Assembly: GCA_963995525.1 (NCBI GenBank)
Contig: OZ023216.1
Coordinates: 42,853,859-42,917,858 of the forward strand
Direction of reading: 5' to 3'
Source: Escarpia spicata
Lineage: Eukaryota > Annelida > Polychaeta > Sabellida > Siboglinidae
Length of the DNA: 64,000 nt
Shown here: piece after piece, positions 59,300 to 64,000 of the stretch
Layout of the letters: each line of letters starts with the position of its first letter
Numbering within the stretch: position 1 is the first letter of the stretch
Notes under the pieces: generated by a model
Databases searched by the model: none
Seen by the model: only the letters and a program-made list of their open reading frames with translations
Told to the model about the DNA's origin: nothing
Program-made: the position numbers and the translations under genes

Positions 59300-60310
59300 A
59301 TGACGTCAGTTAGTTAATGTTTCATGGGCAGAGAACATTAAAACAAATCTTTAGTTAAATTATCCATCCACCACAGGATAGGTTGTGAACTATATGCTAC
59401 ATAGGTATGTCAGTAATGAACAGTAATTCTATAATAATAATAATCCTGTAAATTTATGGCTCAACTCGTCTTTGCCACAACGAGAAGACGATTCTGATTC
59501 AAATCTATTGCATACGCGATAAACGGTGGCGCCACACCACGGACCCTGAGTAATCGATGTAAATAGAGACGTGTACAAAATTTTATTTGTTTAATTTGTG
59601 GATATTCTAGTGATATACGGTTCGCCAGCGATCACGCATGTTGCAATTTAGTTAGTGTGTTGGCGTCTTGTCTTTCCGCCGCCATCCTGTGCTGCACTTC
59701 AGTTTTCCGCGAAGCAAAGCGTGTCCGTTAACTACGTCATCTGCACCGATCTAGCTCTGACATTCTCGTAGGAAAATCTAGTTCAGTTTTGCCGACCGTC
59801 AACTTGCTTCCACGCATGGATCATATTTGATGAACTTAATAAATATTACATTCGACTATCGCTATCTTTTATTAGAATAATTAGTAGCGATGGCACCGGA
59901 ACGAAATTCTTTCAAACAAATTCTTTGGTGCTTTGAAAAAAAAATGTCACCGCCGCGCCGCCTATTACTGGGAGGGGGAGCAGAAAACCATATGTCTGCC
60001 CGCCAATTACACACACCTTTCATAGTCAACAAAAATACACATTAATCGTCTCATAATTGTTTTATTTCCACCCGCCATTGACGCTCGACACAAAACAAAC
60101 ATTCACGCTCACATTTAATGGGGGGGGGGCAGAATCATATGTCTGCCCCCCCTCGGAGAAATTCCTGGGGGTAGCTCGGCAGTCTTCGACTTCGCGAAGT
60201 CACCAAACGTTGATTCAGAGGAACTGTGCCTGAAGATCAGCTAGCTTCACCACGTCAATCCCCGTGCCACCTATGTATTGCTGAAGATGCCAACCTACCT
60301 GCCATAGACT
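59300..60310. other. No gene recognised
   Basis: Two related pieces AACCATATGTCTGCCC (59987) and AATCATATGTCTGCCC (60132), next to G runs, look like short repeat ends. Nothing coding. Confidence 0.45.
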
Positions 60311-60313
60311 ATC

Positions 60314-61344
<1,031 letters not shown>

Positions 61345-61346
<2 letters not shown>

Positions 61347-62330
61347 TGGACTGGGAAACTGACACGATCATTGGATACAGCAACCACATACCAGTAAACC
61401 AGTGCTTTCTCAATACTCTACATGACATTGGCTCAGAGCAAATAGTGAAACCACCAACCAGCGGTGATAACATACTTAACGTCTTCATCACAAACCGACC
61501 CAGCCTTATTCTAACATGCAAGATTACCAAAGGCATTAGCGACCACGACATTGTGCTTGTTGAAACCAGCTGACGAGCCAAGATTACCCGACCACCTCGA
61601 ACGAAGATCTACTTATGGAAGAATGCGGACATAGATGCAACGAGGGCTGAGATCAACAACATTTGCAATTCCCTCACCCACGACAACACAGTCCGAACCA
61701 ACATCCACATATTATGGAACTCTTTCAGAGACTCATGCGTGAGACTCGTGGACTCCCATGCCCCATCCGAGATGTCATCACCACGATATTGTCAACCTTC
61801 GGTAGTTAAGAGATTTTCCAAACGAACAAAAGAGCATTCCGCAAGGCCGGGTTGACAGGGAGCCATGAGGATATTGACCGCTATAAAAGTCTCAATAAAG
61901 ACACCACGAACGAGTGTATGAATGCGTACACCATCACCAACGATGGTAATGTGAAGAAGCTATACACATTCATTAAAGAGAAGAGACGTGACAGTAGTGG
62001 TGTCGCCCCCTGAAGAAAGAAAAAACCAAGAACAAAAAATATGACAGCCAAATCCTGCAGGATGACCTCAACAAACTGCAAAAGTGGGAGGAAGATTGGA
62101 AGATTGTTTCAATCCACGTAAGTGTGAGGTCATTAAAATCACCCGGAAGCGAAACCCAGTTACACCTATTTATACCATACATGGCAGTGACCTCTCTCTC
62201 GTAAAGAACGGAAAGTACCTTGGGGTAAAAATAGTTGGAACCTGAACTGAAATGCCCATATTGATGCCATCACAAAGAAACCCAGAGTCTGGATTAACGT
62301 GGATTAAGCACACAATTATACACAATTATG
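61345..62330 (+). mobile_element. Degenerate Jockey/CR1-like LINE with internal deletion
   Basis: DNILNVFITNRPSLI and ITKGISDHDIVLVE are the end of an AP-type endonuclease domain. VKKLYTFIKEKRRDSSGV is the linker. LQKWEEDWK then jumps to late reverse transcriptase sequence (ITRKRNPVTPIYTIHGSDLS, LVKNGKYLGVKI). The catalytic core between them is missing, so the copy is deleted and frameshifted. Confidence 0.85.
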
Positions 62331-62401
62331 ATGCCATGTGGCGGCAGTAACAGTCAATCAATGCGTCGGCTTAGCAAGAAAATATTTAATCGCACCTCGA
62401 G

Positions 62402-62459
62402 TCACGCGTGCGTTTGTGCGTGTGTGCGTGCGTGCGTGCGTGCGTGTGTGTGTGTGTGT
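62402..62459. repeat. (GTGC/GT)n simple repeat
   Basis: Alternating GCGTGCGT then GTGTGTGT, about 58 bp. Confidence 0.9.
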
Positions 62460-63239
62460 AACCATTATTTGGCTGTGGTATTTTGATAATACTAATTATT
62501 GGCCGGTGCCGGTGTAAGCCTATAGATATACACTGCACTGCCAGACACGCAACGGTCGAACACTTCTTATTGAAGATGTTTTATCAGTCAACAAGTACGA
62601 CGTAGAAGAGACGCGCGAGCGCCAACAGACAGACAAAAGCGCTACCAAATACCACACTGTCACATCCAGCGCATCGCTAACGATGCGAACACCAACAAAA
62701 TTACAGAGCGTCAACGGCGAACCAAGCCGGCAAATCATTCACACAAAGAAGCCAGCGAAGGTGACGGAGAAACCATTAGCAATACAATCTGCTACCGACC
62801 CTTCCTTGTTAACGCCGACTGTGCGTTTGAAAGATCAACGGTGTGCGTTTCACCAGGTGTAAGTTTGAAGGTCTCGCTGAATAGGACGCGTCTTATGTCT
62901 TGTGTTTTTTATGTTCTGAATAACTATATCTGGGAATCGCGCGGGATATCTCATGTTGGTGGGTATACACGCGAAGACAACCAGCTCTGTTAGCTGGTGA
63001 CAGATTGCACATTCCCAACCATTATTTTACTTTCCGTGAAAGTGACTCTAGAAGGATCTCCCCCGAGACACAACTAACAACGACTGACGGTTGACGGGTG
63101 ATTTCCGAAATGATGACTCATTTAAAGGGAACGATTTTCATTCGTTGGCATAATGTTATTGGTTTATGGATAGAGACACAATAATCGATAGGTGTAATAA
63201 ATTCGCTGGTGTAGATGGCCGGTGGTGTGGTGTCTTTGG
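62460..63239. other. No gene recognised
   Basis: Only short ORFs without family resemblance. Confidence 0.5.
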
Positions 63240-63400
63240 TGGCTCGTGACAGACAAAATGATTCGTGACGGCTCTTGTCAGACATCAATATTCGTGACGG
63301 ACCATGAATGACAACATGATTCGTGACGGCTCGTGACAGACATCATGATTCGTGACGGCTCGTGAGAGACTTCATGATTCGTGACTGCTCGTGATATACA
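63240..63400. repeat. About 30-bp minisatellite, 5 copies
   Basis: Units of GGCTCGTGACAGACATCATG plus ATTCGTGAC with small changes. Each contains two TCGTGAC words. Confidence 0.85.
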
Positions 63401-63798
63401 TACAACAAAGTTCTCATGTCCTCTTAAAGCATTCATTCATTAATTTGCTTTCAACCGCTTGTGTAGCTTGCTATATTTTGGCGTGTCGACATTTTGAGGT
63501 GTGGCTATGCAAACATTTAGTTCGAACAAAATTCCATTTAAGACCCTACAGTGATAACATCTTCTTGGCCTTCTCTTCTTGGTCAAGAGCCCATCCGCAA
63601 AGTGTGTACATAATAAATATTTGCATAATGGTGTCTGACCGTTGACATTTTGTTGCCGTTTAGCCCTTGACATTTCATTAGTGTAAAAGCTTGTTTTTCT
63701 CACTTTATGGCATGTCAAATTTGAAGAATAAATTAACAACGATTTTGCATTGATTGCGTTGTGTACGTAGTGGGAAAATCTAACTATAGTCGAGATAA

Positions 63799-63931
63799 TG
63801 TATGTATGTATGTATGTATGTATGTATGTATGTATGTATGTATGTATGTATGTATGTGTGTGTGTGTATGTATGTATGTATGTATGTGTGTATGTATGTA
63901 TGTATGTATGTATGTATGTATGTATGTATGT
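63799..63931. repeat. (TATG)n microsatellite
   Basis: About 33 four-base units with two TGTG interruptions. Confidence 0.98.
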
Positions 63932-64000
63932 GCCTAGTTGGCTTCCACCTCGGGCGCCAAATGTTTAGTGATTATTGTATCGCAATTTCACATTGATTAA

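Overview
The window is nuclear DNA from a bilaterian animal, most likely a marine invertebrate. The signs are long AT-rich introns with GT..AG borders, many degraded CR1/L2/Jockey-type LINE pieces, a tRNA-derived SINE, short terminal-inverted-repeat elements and many minisatellites. I cannot name the species; cephalochordates, hemichordates and lophotrochozoans all fit.

Three genes are well supported. (1) EFL1, the elongation-factor-like GTPase of 60S ribosome maturation, fills 6615-41978 on the minus strand. I assembled 20 coding exons whose splice phases all agree, giving 3291 nt and 1096 residues. (2) A multi-exon SAXO1/SAXO2-type axonemal microtubule stabiliser lies at 46082-54973 on the plus strand (5 exons, 673 residues). 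It starts about 4.1 kb from the EFL1 start codon and is head-to-head with it. From memory, human EFL1 and SAXO2 are also head-to-head neighbours at 15q25.2, so this looks like an old linkage. (3) A second, intronless SAXO-like gene of 412 residues (27824-29062, plus strand) is nested inside the 13.7-kb intron 2 of EFL1. A possible fourth coding unit (34441-35268, plus strand, no recognised family) is in the same intron.

Layout: 1-6580 is LINE/SINE debris with no host gene. 6586-23072 holds EFL1 exons 20 to 5, with minisatellites in introns 19, 18 and 6. 23073-41014 holds exons 4 to 2 and the large intron 2 with the nested genes, a clean TIR element and two tandem arrays. 41885-46081 holds EFL1 exon 1, LINE remnants and the probable shared promoter zone. 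46082-54973 is the SAXO gene. 55000-64000 is transposon-rich sequence (hAT-like transposase relic, TIR elements, Jockey/CR1-like LINE, microsatellites).

Two observations stand out. First, two separate EFL1 introns begin with minisatellites whose repeat unit is a copy of the preceding exon's 3' end plus its 5' splice site, leaving about 8 and about 21 extra donor-like sites directly downstream of the real donors. Second, both SAXO proteins are built from a six-module super-repeat of about 200 residues (exactly 600 nt twice in the large gene), which may match the six tubulin dimers in the 48-nm axonemal repeat.
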